From contig CAMAYU010000015.1 of the NCBI GenBank assembly GCA_945862235.1, positions 1-58,892 on the forward strand: a stretch of DNA of 58,892 bases, in the 5' to 3' direction. This document shows, in pieces, positions 43,599 to 51,884 of the stretch; within the stretch, counting starts at the first letter, position 1; each line of letters opens with the position of its first letter. The position numbers were made by a program, and so were the translations under genes. Source of the DNA: Schlesneria paludicola DSM 18645 (GTDB lineage: Bacteria; Planctomycetota; Planctomycetia; Planctomycetales; Planctomycetaceae). The notes beneath the pieces were generated by a model, which was not told where the DNA came from, ran no database searches, and saw only the letters and a list, made by a program, of their open reading frames with translations.

Positions 43599-44583
43599 AT
43601 GAGTGCTCCCAAAGTCACGCCCTCGCAGTTTATTGATTTCGTGATCGCCCCCGCACGCGCCGCGGCGATGGAGGCGTAGCGGACGCAGCCCGACGCGTCT
43701 GCCCCTGCGGTACACGACGCCTACACCCGGCTGGAACCCGACAGCGAGACGCTGTGGACCGAGGTGCGGTCGGATGTTCGCCGCACCTCCGGTGTGCTGG
43801 TGCTGGACGACAGCGTGCTCGACCAAGCCCTACGCCCGCAAGATGGACCTGGTACATCACATGTGGTCGGGCAAACATCACCGCGTCGTCTAGGGGATCG
43901 ACCTGCCGACCCTGTTGTGGACCGATGGTGACCGCCCCCCGCCCCCCCCTGTGACGATCGGATTTACGACAAACCCAACGACGGCCAGTCGAAGAACGAC
44001 CATTTCGGCGATTTGCTGCGCGTGGCGCAGGAGCGTGGTTTCTCTCCGGAGTGCGTGCTGTTCGACGGTGGGTACAGCAGTCTGGAAAACTTGCAACGGC
44101 TGCAAACGCTGGGGTGGCCGTGGCTCACGCGGCTGAAATCCAATCGGCGGGTGAACCCGAATCAAACGGGGTTCCGGGCCGTCAGCGCCTGCGACATTGC
44201 CGCGAGTGGCACGGTGGTTCATCTGGAGGGGTACGGGCTCGTCAAAGTGTTTCGCATCGTCGCCAAGGACGGCACGACGGCGCACTGGGCCACGAGTAAC
44301 CTGGAGTTGGACGAACGGGATCGTTTGCGCTTGGTCGACGCCAGTTGGCGGATCGAAGAGTACCATCGGGGCTTGAAACAGGTGACGAACGTGGAACGCT
44401 GTCAGTGCCGCAAGGGGGGCGCCCAGCGCGGTCACATCGGACTGGCGTTGCGGGCGTTTCTGGTGATCGAGAAGTGGTGCTTCCACACCGGCACTAACTG
44501 GCTGTCCGCCAAGTGGGGCATCGTCCGCGCCTACCGCACACACCCACACGACAGACAGACAGACAATCAACGCCACTGCGTAA
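43599..44583 (+). pseudogene. IS701-like transposase remnant
   Basis: From the ATG at 43599: APKVTPSQFIDFVIAPARAA, then TAG (43677-43679), SGVLVLDDSVLD; then +1 shift near 43822 to YARKMDLVHHMWSGKHHRVV with TAG at 43891, LPTLLWTDGD; another shift in a C-rich run near 43935-43950 to DRIYDKPNDGQSKNDHFGDL, GYSSLENL, TRLKSNRRVNPNQTG, WRIEEYHRGLKQ, and HIGLALRAFL. A final shift near the ACAG repeats at 44552-44566 restores the family-like ending NATA and TAA at 44583. So at least two stops and three shifts. The left half is most damaged. Confidence 0.85.
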
Positions 44584-44640
44584 CTCCTAATTGGCGTCGC
44601 TGGTCCCTCCTCAATGCGTTGCGATGTCCGGTCCTCCGGA

Positions 44641-45159
44641 TCAGGCGGCGGTCCCCGGCTTCCGGCACAACCGCTGGACCGTGGACGCCGTACAGATTTC
44701 AAACCAGAAGTGGCCTTGAGCCGACTGATACCCGAGATGACTGGCGGGTGCTCCCGTGGGCTTCAACAGTTCGACATCGTTGCCCCTCGCGACCATCGGC
44801 AATGACATCTGCGATTGGATGCTGCGGCGGTTCAATTGTGCCACCACTTCTCCCGCCAAGACGTTGGTGAGTTCCCCCACAACATCGCCCATGTCGGCAC
44901 AGTCGAACGGGACTTCAAAGCCCGTAAATTTGAGCGCCATCTTCACGGCGGTCTCTTCCGGCAGCACGAGCGTGAGCGCCCACGGACTCGTCCCAAAAAA
45001 GGAGATGACACTCGCCACACGGGCACACGATTCCGTGGGGCCCTCGCTGGCGACGGACACCGGCGGCTCGCCGAAGATGGAGTTGAAGGTCACTCCCACC
45101 GAAGACTTCACCGCGTCGGCAATGACGGAGGCTAGGTCACCTTGTACGTTGGAACTCAT
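44641..45159 (-). CDS. CheX-like phosphatase domain protein (second of two)
   Basis: 172 residues from MSSNVQGDLASVIADAV. The signature MGDVVGELTNVLAGEVVAQL contains E-x-x-N. CheX-type TSPWALTLVLPEETAVKMAL and QSQMSLPMVARGNDVELL surround it. A normal CheX is about 150 residues; the last 20 residues are extra. It lies downstream of the receiver gene at 45319 on the same strand, likely one transcript, a receiver paired with its phosphatase. Confidence 0.82.
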   Translation of the reverse strand: MSSNVQGDLASVIADAVKSSVGVTFNSIFGEPPVSVASEGPTESCARVASVISFFGTSPWALTLVLPEETAVKMALKFTGFEVPFDCADMGDVVGELTNVLAGEVVAQLNRRSIQSQMSLPMVARGNDVELLKPTGAPASHLGYQSAQGHFWFEICTASTVQRLCRKPGTAA

Positions 45160-45318
45160 ATTGCATCCGCCTTCAGCAGGAGACTTCGATCCACAGAATT
45201 ACGTTTTGTTCCCTCACCCCGGCTCGGGTACCGCCGCTTCGGTGGTCGGGAGAGAACTGGGATGAAGGGTCTTCCGCGACGCGCAGACCATCACACCAAG
45301 AACAGGAGCCAGCACCAA

Positions 45319-45792
45319 TCAACCGAACAGACCGGCGAGTAGTCCGCCGCTGGGTTGTTGTTTCTTCTTCTCAGCCGCGTCCTTGCGCAACCGGAGAATG
45401 CCAGCTCGCTCCACCGTTTTCTTGAGCTTGGTTTGCAGTTCTTCAATGGTGAACGGCTTGCAAATGAAGGCGTCCGCTCCCGCTTCGTCCAGGGCCTCTT
45501 GAATCTTGCCCATCGTCTTTTCGCTGGTGACCATGACCAGCGGCACACTGCCAACACCCCCGCCATACAGATTCCGAATTTCTCGCACGAACTCGACCCC
45601 CGTCATGTTCGGCATATTCCAATCGACGAAGCCGATATCGATTTCCTTCGGATCGAACTTGGTCAGGGCATCCTGACCATCGACCGCCTCGATGAACTCG
45701 AAGTTGACGAGCTTCGATTCAGTCAGACCCTTCATCACCATTTTTCGCATGACGCCGGAATCATCGACGACGAGTGCTTTGAGAGTCACCAT
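45319..45792 (-). CDS. CheY-like response regulator with a Lys/Gln/Gly tail
   Basis: 157 residues from the ATG at 45792 (AAAGGGCAGG upstream). ALVVDDSGVMRKMVMKG, EIDIGFVDWNMPNMTGVEF (phospho-Asp), VMVTSEKTMGKI and AFICKPFTIEELQ give a full receiver. It differs from the plus-strand cheY at 41396 in sequence. After residue 130 comes a charged tail (RLRKDAAEKKKQQP) ending SGGLLAGLFG. Expected to be phosphorylated by a CheA-like kinase and dephosphorylated by the CheX next to it. Confidence 0.88.
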   Translation of the reverse strand: MVTLKALVVDDSGVMRKMVMKGLTESKLVNFEFIEAVDGQDALTKFDPKEIDIGFVDWNMPNMTGVEFVREIRNLYGGGVGSVPLVMVTSEKTMGKIQEALDEAGADAFICKPFTIEELQTKLKKTVERAGILRLRKDAAEKKKQQPSGGLLAGLFG

Positions 45793-46045
45793 GGCCTGCC
45801 CTTTGATTAGGTTTTGCATCGCCCCGCCGTATGCGGGGACTTTTAACAACAAGCCAATATAGAACCGATTTGGAAGCAGGTCGGACCTTTCTTGGAAAAT
45901 CTCGAAGCTTCGGCCCAATGCTCCCGAGTGCCATCGGCCGCGACGACCGGCCGAGTTCTCGCTCAACCAGCACACGATCCAAAGTGAGCGGATTGCTTCA
46001 CTCAACCGCGTGGGCCGTGTTGCTGTTTTGCGACCGCGAAACGAA

Positions 46046-46077
46046 AGCGGCCCCGCGTTCAGGAACGCGGGGCCGCT
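46046..46077 (-). terminator. Rho-independent terminator of the Cys-rich gene
   Basis: A perfect 15-base stem, AGCGGCCCCGCGTTC, with a 2-base central spacer, is followed on the minus strand by TTTCGTTTC. It is 34 bases after the stop of the gene at 46111. Confidence 0.8.
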
Positions 46078-46110
46078 AGGTTGTCTTCCATCAGCACTCA
46101 GATCGAATGT

Positions 46111-46596
46111 TCAGCGATCGTAGTCCACGACGACTCGCCCGTGGGCCGAGACGATGTCGATGGCGTACTTGCCGTAGTCATAGCGGACCTTGTTGCCGCA
46201 GCGCGTGACCTTCACCTTGGGACAGCCACATTCGGGGACGCAAATCTGCACATTGACGCACGCCTTCGTGCAGCAGTCCGTCTTGCAGGCACAGGGATCG
46301 GGAACTTGCACGATGATGGGCTTCGCACAGGGGGCCGCCTTGAATTCCTGGCGGTACTTCACGTTCTGATACACCTCAACCGAGCTGTGCATCATCGGCA
46401 TCTCGCCGACGGGACCGCTGTACTGAACTTCCGGGACGGGGTTCAGTGGTGCGGGCATTGGCAGATCGACCTGGCTCAGCAGCGTCGGGGTGCGTCCCAA
46501 CTGGCTGATCGGACGAACGAACCGGGACTCGGCACCGTTGGAAACGGTGGCCATCGCGACCAATCCCAACAGGCAACTTGCAACAAACTTTCTCAT
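46111..46596 (-). CDS. Small secreted Cys-rich protein
   Basis: 161 residues from the ATG at 46596 (AAGGAGAGC upstream). A signal peptide (1-22, MRKFVASCLLGLVAMATVSN) is followed by a Pro-rich stretch and ten or so Cys at about 96-140: APCAKPI, PDPCACKTDCCTKACVNVQI and CVPECGCPKVKVTRCG. The ending VRYDYGKYAIDIVSAHGRVV is a compact beta-like tail. The spacing of CxCxxxCC suggests disulfides or metal binding. No recognised family. A strong terminator follows. Confidence 0.75.
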   Translation of the reverse strand: MRKFVASCLLGLVAMATVSNGAESRFVRPISQLGRTPTLLSQVDLPMPAPLNPVPEVQYSGPVGEMPMMHSSVEVYQNVKYRQEFKAAPCAKPIIVQVPDPCACKTDCCTKACVNVQICVPECGCPKVKVTRCGNKVRYDYGKYAIDIVSAHGRVVVDYDR

Positions 46597-46909
46597 CGTC
46601 GCTCTCCTTACTGTGAGGACCGGCATCCACTCCGTTGCGAGATGCAGGCGACCTCAATTCAAAATTTTAGAGGCACTCGCACCAGCCGCAGTGGCCAACC
46701 GCTTGAGCCTCAGGCAAAACATAGATCATGAGTCCGGGTGACTCCGGTTTGGTTCGGCCAAACTTGGTAAAAGCCGCTCCGTTTAGGACTCAAAGTACGA
46801 GATACGAATAGTACGTTGACCTTGCCGAGACAAGGAATGGGCGTCAAATTCTCCCCAGCTAGCCCAGTCCGCAGCATTGGCTGATGTATCAGCAGGCTCG
46901 GGCACGCTG
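46597..46909. other. Intergenic, upstream of the Cys-rich gene
   Basis: 313 bases, no gene and no obvious repeat. It must hold the minus-strand promoter. Confidence 0.5.
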
Positions 46910-46972
46910 ACACCACCCCGAAGCGTGAGCGAGGATGCAGCTTGCGTCCTCGCTCACGCTTCGGGGTGGCAT
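46910..46972. repeat. Palindromic repeat, ACTAACCCGAAGC family, copy 4
   Basis: Arms 46910-46935 and 46947-46972 begin ACACCACCCCGAAGCG. Mirroring is near perfect except at the outer end. The loop is 11 bases. Confidence 0.85.
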
Positions 46973-47159
46973 GAATTGCGCCACCCTCACCATGCAAGCG
47001 GCTCAACGATCTCGTCCACGGTTTGGAAGCACATCGTCGAACTCATTGCGGTGACACCGTGCTGAAACCATAATCCGCCCCGTTCATTACGCTGCCACAA
47101 AACGCGAGTGGACTCATTTTCTCAGTGAGTCCCTCGCTGAAATCGAAGGAGAGTTTGAG

Positions 47160-48290
47160 ATGTTGAGTTTCGGGAACAACGGGCGTGGTGGAATGGCATC
47201 GTTCGCGCCGGGCCACCCGACTCGGTTCGGTCATGGGTCGGGAATGTCGATGGTCTTGATCGCGTTGGTCTGCGCGATTGGCTGTGGTGGCAAGGCCGAA
47301 ACGACTTCCAAAGGTGAGAAGTCTGCGGCGGCTCCGAAGACCTCATCCAAATCGAAGACCACCGCACGGAACGAAGACGGTGACGCGGGGGACTCGAAGT
47401 CCGCATCGAGTGGCGGCGGCAAGAAGAGCAGTCGCGGCATCCCGTATGACGCTTTTTTTGACGATCCCTTGGGTGAGGTTTCAAACACGGCAGCGGCACC
47501 GATGACCGCGACCGTCGCCAAGACGGATGCCGCTCCGGCTGAGACGCCAGCCAAAACGACCACCGACGCTCCCAAGGCGGCAGCGGGGGGCGGCGGTCTC
47601 GTGTGGAGCGACTTCATCTCGATCGATGTCGTTCAAGATGAGACCAAGAAGCTGCGCAACCAAATCACGACCGACATGCAGGGGCCGGGGTCGTACAACA
47701 AAAAGTGCAAGGATATTAGCTGGGATGCAGCCGCGCTCGCGGGTCTGGCAGGCATCGGGATCGAGCACAGCGAAGCTGCCAGTTGGAAGAGTAACGCTCA
47801 CTTCATTCGCGACTTCTGTTCGGAACTGTCGTCGGCATCCGGTCAGCCAGGCAAGGAATACTTCGACAAGTCGAAGGTTGCCTACGAGAAACTCGCGTCG
47901 GTGTTCGGTGGCACGGTTCCCGCCGATGCGGGCGATGTCGTTGCGAAGCGACCGTTCTCGGAAACGGCCGAACGCTCGGGCCTGATGAAGCGGATCGAAA
48001 GAGCTTCTGAATGGCTGCGGCTCAACATCAACACCGAAGCGAAGCTGAAGTCGGAGATGGAAACAATCCAACACGAAGCGATGCTGATCGCCGCGTTTGG
48101 AAAGATCATTGCAATGGAAGGCTATCCCGACACGGAAGAGGCGGACTATCAGAAGTATGCCACGGACCTGATCACCGGCGGCAAGGAAGCCGGCGAAGCG
48201 GCCAAGGACATGAACTACGCGAAGTTCACCGAGTCGATCAACAAGATCGGCAAGTCGTGTACGGAGTGTCATCCGAAGTACGCGCAGTAA
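47160..48290 (+). CDS. Lipoprotein with a C-terminal single-haem (CxxCH) cytochrome-like domain
   Basis: 376 residues from the ATG at 47160 (AAGGAGAG upstream). After an unusually long N-terminal region the hydrophobic VLIALVCAIGC ends in a likely lipidated Cys at 42. An Ala/Lys/Ser/Thr-rich linker runs to about 150. The C-terminal 220 residues are helical, ending GKSCTECHPKYAQ with a haem motif CTECH close to the C-terminus, as in cytochrome c prime, which is a four-helix bundle with a terminal CxxCH. Attachment is by the periplasmic cytochrome c system. It would be an electron carrier or gas sensor anchored to a membrane. Confidence 0.82.
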   Translation: MLSFGNNGRGGMASFAPGHPTRFGHGSGMSMVLIALVCAIGCGGKAETTSKGEKSAAAPKTSSKSKTTARNEDGDAGDSKSASSGGGKKSSRGIPYDAFFDDPLGEVSNTAAAPMTATVAKTDAAPAETPAKTTTDAPKAAAGGGGLVWSDFISIDVVQDETKKLRNQITTDMQGPGSYNKKCKDISWDAAALAGLAGIGIEHSEAASWKSNAHFIRDFCSELSSASGQPGKEYFDKSKVAYEKLASVFGGTVPADAGDVVAKRPFSETAERSGLMKRIERASEWLRLNINTEAKLKSEMETIQHEAMLIAAFGKIIAMEGYPDTEEADYQKYATDLITGGKEAGEAAKDMNYAKFTESINKIGKSCTECHPKYAQ

Positions 48291-48294
48291 TCAG

Positions 48295-48434
48295 CAGCCC
48301 GTTGAACAACCCCACCGGCCTTGCCCCGGCAGCTTGCGGGGCTTTGCACTACTTCTGAATCCAAAAGAAATTGAGTAGTGCAAAAACCTGATTCCACCGG
48401 GGGCAAGCCCGGTGGGGTGATTCTCAACAGGCTG
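48295..48434. repeat. Long nested inverted repeat after the cytochrome gene
   Basis: The outer arms are CAGCCCGTTGAACAACCCCA and its inverse with TGGGGTGATTCTCAACAGGC, spanning 140 bases. An inner stem pairs TTGCACTACTT with GAGTAGTGCAA. It follows the stop at 48290 and can form a very large hairpin. Confidence 0.82.
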
Positions 48435-48496
48435 TTAGCCGACAACGGCAACCAACCCGTCCGATGTCGAATCGTTCACCACGCCGGAGTCCTCTT

Positions 48497-49468
48497 ATGC
48501 CGCGTCTCTCCTTCCGAAGCGTCTCGTCTGTTGGACTCGTGTTGATCGTCCTCGCGATCGCCGCCGGTGGCCCGCGAGTTGTCTTCGCGGACGTGTTCGA
48601 GTTGAAGACGGGGAACACCATCGAGGGGGACGTGCTCAAGCAGCAGGGCGATGTACTGCTGGTGGATATCGGTGTGGAAGTCGTGAAGGTGCCGTTGTCG
48701 CAAATCAAGACGCGGACGGCCTCGAAGGGATCGGCCAACGTTCCGGTCGAAGTGAAGAAGCACAAGCTCTACCGAACTGCCGAACTGCCCCGTCGCAGTG
48801 TGAAAGACTTGACCGAGAAGTTTGGTGAGGGCGTGGTGCTGATCCAGACACCAGGCGGACTCGGCTCGGGGTTCATCGTCAATGAGAGCGGCTTCTGCGT
48901 GACGAACTGCCACGTCATCGAGAAGGAGACGCGGATCTCGGCCACCATTTTTCATCGTGGAGCCGACGGCGAGTTCAATCGCCGCCGTGTGGATGACGTG
49001 CGGATCGTCGCCTTGAATCCGTTCTTCGATCTCGCGCTGCTCCAGATCCCGGCGCAGAAAGACTTGGTGTTCAAGCCAGTCTTCCTCGCTGCGGACGAAG
49101 ACCTGCAAGAGGGCGAAGAAGTCTTCGCGATCGGCAACCCGCTCGGGTTGGAACGCTCCGTTTCGCAGGGGATCATCGGCACGAAGAACCGCAATTTCAA
49201 AGGGCAGGTCTACATTCAGACGACGGCCGAGATCAACCCGGGCAACAGTGGTGGCCCGCTGTTCAATGCTCGTGGCGAAGTGATCGGCGTCACAAACATG
49301 AAGCTGTTGTTTGCCGAGGGCCTCGGCTTCGCGATCCCGTCGCCGTATTTGAAACTGTTCCTCGACAACCACGAAGCCTTCGCCTTCGACCGCAACAACC
49401 CAAACTCGGGCTTCCGCTATCTCGACCCGCCACGCCGCAAGACACCGATTGCCGCGAGTGGCAAGTAG
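48497..49468 (+). CDS. Secreted trypsin-like serine protease (DegP-like, no PDZ)
   Basis: 323 residues from the ATG at 48497, with GGAG 7 bases upstream; an in-frame ATG at 48464 is the alternative. A signal peptide (about 1-31) is followed by a short beta domain ([19 protein letters not shown]) and a chymotrypsin-like protease: His in [13 protein letters not shown], Asp in [11 protein letters not shown] and Ser in [20 protein letters not shown]. It ends with a Pro-rich tail. There is no PDZ domain. It probably degrades or processes periplasmic or membrane proteins. Confidence 0.9.
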   Translation: MPRLSFRSVSSVGLVLIVLAIAAGGPRVVFADVFELKTGNTIEGDVLKQQGDVLLVDIGVEVVKVPLSQIKTRTASKGSANVPVEVKKHKLYRTAELPRRSVKDLTEKFGEGVVLIQTPGGLGSGFIVNESGFCVTNCHVIEKETRISATIFHRGADGEFNRRRVDDVRIVALNPFFDLALLQIPAQKDLVFKPVFLAADEDLQEGEEVFAIGNPLGLERSVSQGIIGTKNRNFKGQVYIQTTAEINPGNSGGPLFNARGEVIGVTNMKLLFAEGLGFAIPSPYLKLFLDNHEAFAFDRNNPNSGFRYLDPPRRKTPIAASGK

Positions 49469-49533
49469 TCGTTGAGTCGTTCGATTGGAGTGACACGCCG
49501 CCGTTGATTTTGCGACCGCGAGCAAGAGAGGCA

Positions 49534-49656
49534 ACCACGGATTTCACGGAGGACACGGATCAAACAATGGCAGATGAAGATGGAGGTCATGTCGGGCGAA
49601 GCTCGGTGACGCTCTTCTTATCTTTCTTTATCCGTGATCTCCGTGAAATCCGAGGT
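49534..49656. repeat. Inverted repeat with 27-base arms, followed by a T run
   Basis: Arms 49534-49560 and 49630-49656 contain CGGATTTCACGGAG and mirror at 24 of 27 positions. The loop is 69 bases. CTTTTTTTGC follows, so it may act as a terminator for the protease gene. Confidence 0.8.
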
Positions 49657-50036
49657 CTTTTTTTGCATCGGCCTCGTGCCATTGCCAGCCTCAGAGGCTC
49701 GTGACGGATGATTCGAGTCGCAATCTCCGTTGCGACCTATCTGCACCTTGGGGACGCCTGCGTCGTGAAACCGTTTTCATGAACACCGGGTAGCCTGAGT
49801 GGCGGCACGCATCGCCCGCGTCCCCGCCCGAGACAACCGCGAGTTGCGTAGGCGAGATCTCCACGCGAGATACAGCGGGATTGTCTTGAGAAACGGGACT
49901 CGCCAAGATACGCCGCCGAATTGGGCTGGGTTCGGCATGGCTTCACCTCTGTTACAGAACTGCTCGACAGACGATGGCGAATCGTGCGGTTCTGTCTCCC
50001 TTCGCCAAACGCATCGAATAGAAACGAGATTTTTTC
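49657..50036. other. Intergenic region upstream of a large secreted protein gene
   Basis: 380 bases with no convincing gene. A few short stems are present; none is long enough to name. Confidence 0.5.
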
Positions 50037-51743
50037 ATGAGACGACTGTGGTTCGGGACCGCTGCGGTGTTGATGTGCCTCGCGCAGGGATGGGTGGGCG
50101 GGCAGATGGCCCGCGCGGACGAAGATGCCGGCGGTGAGAAGTTGCTGCCGAAAGAGACGCTCATCTTCGTCACAATCCCCGATGTGTCTCAGTCCAAAGC
50201 CGAGTGGGACAAATCGACGGGCGGCGCGATGTTTCGCGATGCCGAGTTGAAGCCGTTCCTCGACGACCTGAAGAAGAAGCTGAGTGAACTGTCGGAGCAG
50301 GTTCAGGGCGAACTGGGCGTCTCAATCGACGACTTGCTCAAGCTGCCCCAGGGAGAAGTCACGTTTGCCGTGATGGAGCAGCCGGCGCGAAAGGTCTCGG
50401 CGGTGTTGATGGTCGATTATGGCGACAGCAAAGAGATCGTCGAAAAGCTGCTGAAGAAGCTGCACGAGTCGCTGGAAGACGCGACCGAGCATTCGGCCGA
50501 AGATGTCAACGATGTCGAGATTCACACGTTCACGTTCAAGGACGCCGGAGAGGACTTCCCGTTCAAGACGTTGTCGTACTTCAACGATGAGAACCACTTG
50601 GTGTTCGGTTCCGAAATGGCGGCTCTCAAGGCGATTCTCGATCGCTGGGAAGGGGACAGCGACAACACGCTCGCCGCGAACGATACCTTCAAGCACGTCA
50701 TGAGCCGCTGCCAAGATGAGTCGGGCGAACCGTCGATGAAGTTCTTCGTCGATCCGATCGGCTTGGTGCGGGCCGGAATCAGCATGGCCCAAGCGTCTCA
50801 GCCGCAGGTCGGCATGGCGGTACCGTTCATCTCGATGCTCGGCTTCGACAAGTTGAAGGGCTGGGGCGGCGCGACTTACATGGCCACCGGCGACTTCGAT
50901 GCCGTCTCCAAGACGTATGTCTACGCCGAAGCGGCGGGTGTCCTGAGCGTGTTTCAATTTCCCGCCACCGAGTTGGCTCCGCCCAAATGGGTTTCGGCCG
51001 GGGCCAGCATGTATGTCGGAGGCAACTGGAATGTGGGCGGGGCTTATCAAGCGATTGAAGGTCTGGTCGATATGTTCCAAGGTCGCAATGCGCTCGCTCG
51101 AATCATGGATCAGGTCGCGAACAACGAACCGGGGATTCATCCGAAGAAGGATTTCCTCGATCTGCTCGACGGCAAGTTCCATGTGGTTGGGGGAGGCAAG
51201 GCGAAGGACGATGACGACGCGGTCGCGAATCCGTTCTTCGTAGCTCTCACCGTGAAGGACGGGGCCAAGGCGAAGAAGCTGCTCGCGAAACTGGCCACGA
51301 TGGACGGGGCCGATGTCGAATCGCGCGACTTCAACGGTGAGACCGTCTACGAAGTCTCGCTGCCGGATCAAACGATGTCGTTTGCCGTGGCGGAAGGGCA
51401 GCTCGTTATCACCAACGACACGCCGATGCTCGAAGGAATGTTGCGCTCAGACACCGCCGCCGCCGCCACGCTGGCGGACTCCGCCGCGTTCAAGCAGATT
51501 TCCAAGCACTTCCCCGCGAAGGCCTCGATGATCTCGTTCCAGAAGCAGGACAATCAGCTCAAGCAGATGTACGACCTGCTGAAGAACGCCGAGAACCAAA
51601 CCTTCCTCGAAGGGATCGACCTCGGGAAGCTCCCGCCATTTGAAGTCTTGCAGAAGTACCTGCGAACCAGCGGTTCGTATACGGTCCCCGATAAAGAGGG
51701 CGCGCTGACGACGGGCTTCCAGCTGAAAGACAGCGGTCAGTGA
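50037..51743 (+). CDS. Large secreted protein of unknown function
   Basis: 568 residues. A signal peptide (1-27) ends ARA. The rest is soluble, with conserved-looking blocks LPKETLIFVTIPDVSQSKAE, EVTFAVMEQPARKVSAVLMV and PNPFFVALTVKDGAKAKKLL. It begins like the DUF3352 proteins common in planctomycetes, in which a periplasmic protein is built from repeated alpha/beta units; I am not certain of that family. No enzyme motif is seen. A hairpin terminator lies 26 bases beyond the stop, so it is a single-gene unit. Confidence 0.72.
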   Translation: MRRLWFGTAAVLMCLAQGWVGGQMARADEDAGGEKLLPKETLIFVTIPDVSQSKAEWDKSTGGAMFRDAELKPFLDDLKKKLSELSEQVQGELGVSIDDLLKLPQGEVTFAVMEQPARKVSAVLMVDYGDSKEIVEKLLKKLHESLEDATEHSAEDVNDVEIHTFTFKDAGEDFPFKTLSYFNDENHLVFGSEMAALKAILDRWEGDSDNTLAANDTFKHVMSRCQDESGEPSMKFFVDPIGLVRAGISMAQASQPQVGMAVPFISMLGFDKLKGWGGATYMATGDFDAVSKTYVYAEAAGVLSVFQFPATELAPPKWVSAGASMYVGGNWNVGGAYQAIEGLVDMFQGRNALARIMDQVANNEPGIHPKKDFLDLLDGKFHVVGGGKAKDDDDAVANPFFVALTVKDGAKAKKLLAKLATMDGADVESRDFNGETVYEVSLPDQTMSFAVAEGQLVITNDTPMLEGMLRSDTAAAATLADSAAFKQISKHFPAKASMISFQKQDNQLKQMYDLLKNAENQTFLEGIDLGKLPPFEVLQKYLRTSGSYTVPDKEGALTTGFQLKDSGQ

Positions 51744-51768
51744 GACCGTTGAAATGCGGTGAGCGAAA

Positions 51769-51797
51769 ACTGGGGTCGGCATGTTGCCGACCCCAGT
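51769..51797 (+). terminator. Stem-loop terminator after the large secreted protein
   Basis: ACTGGGGTCGGC (51769-51780) mirrors GCCGACCCCAGT (51786-51797) with a 5-base loop. The following CGCGTTTGAG is only a weak T run. Confidence 0.6.
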
Positions 51798-51884
51798 CGC
51801 GTTTGAGTGGTCGTGACGGCTGGTAGACCCGCAGAGAAAGTTGTGCAGATGAGCCGGGCGGCGTCTACTTAGAACGAGGTCTCG

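Noticed and set aside
44552..44566. ACAG tandem repeat as a phase-variation tract
   Set aside because: It lies at the end of a dead transposase, so variation there would have no clear effect.
8919..46972. CRISPR array formed by the repeated palindromes
   Set aside because: Copies are thousands of bases apart, each is itself a palindrome, and there are no cas genes.
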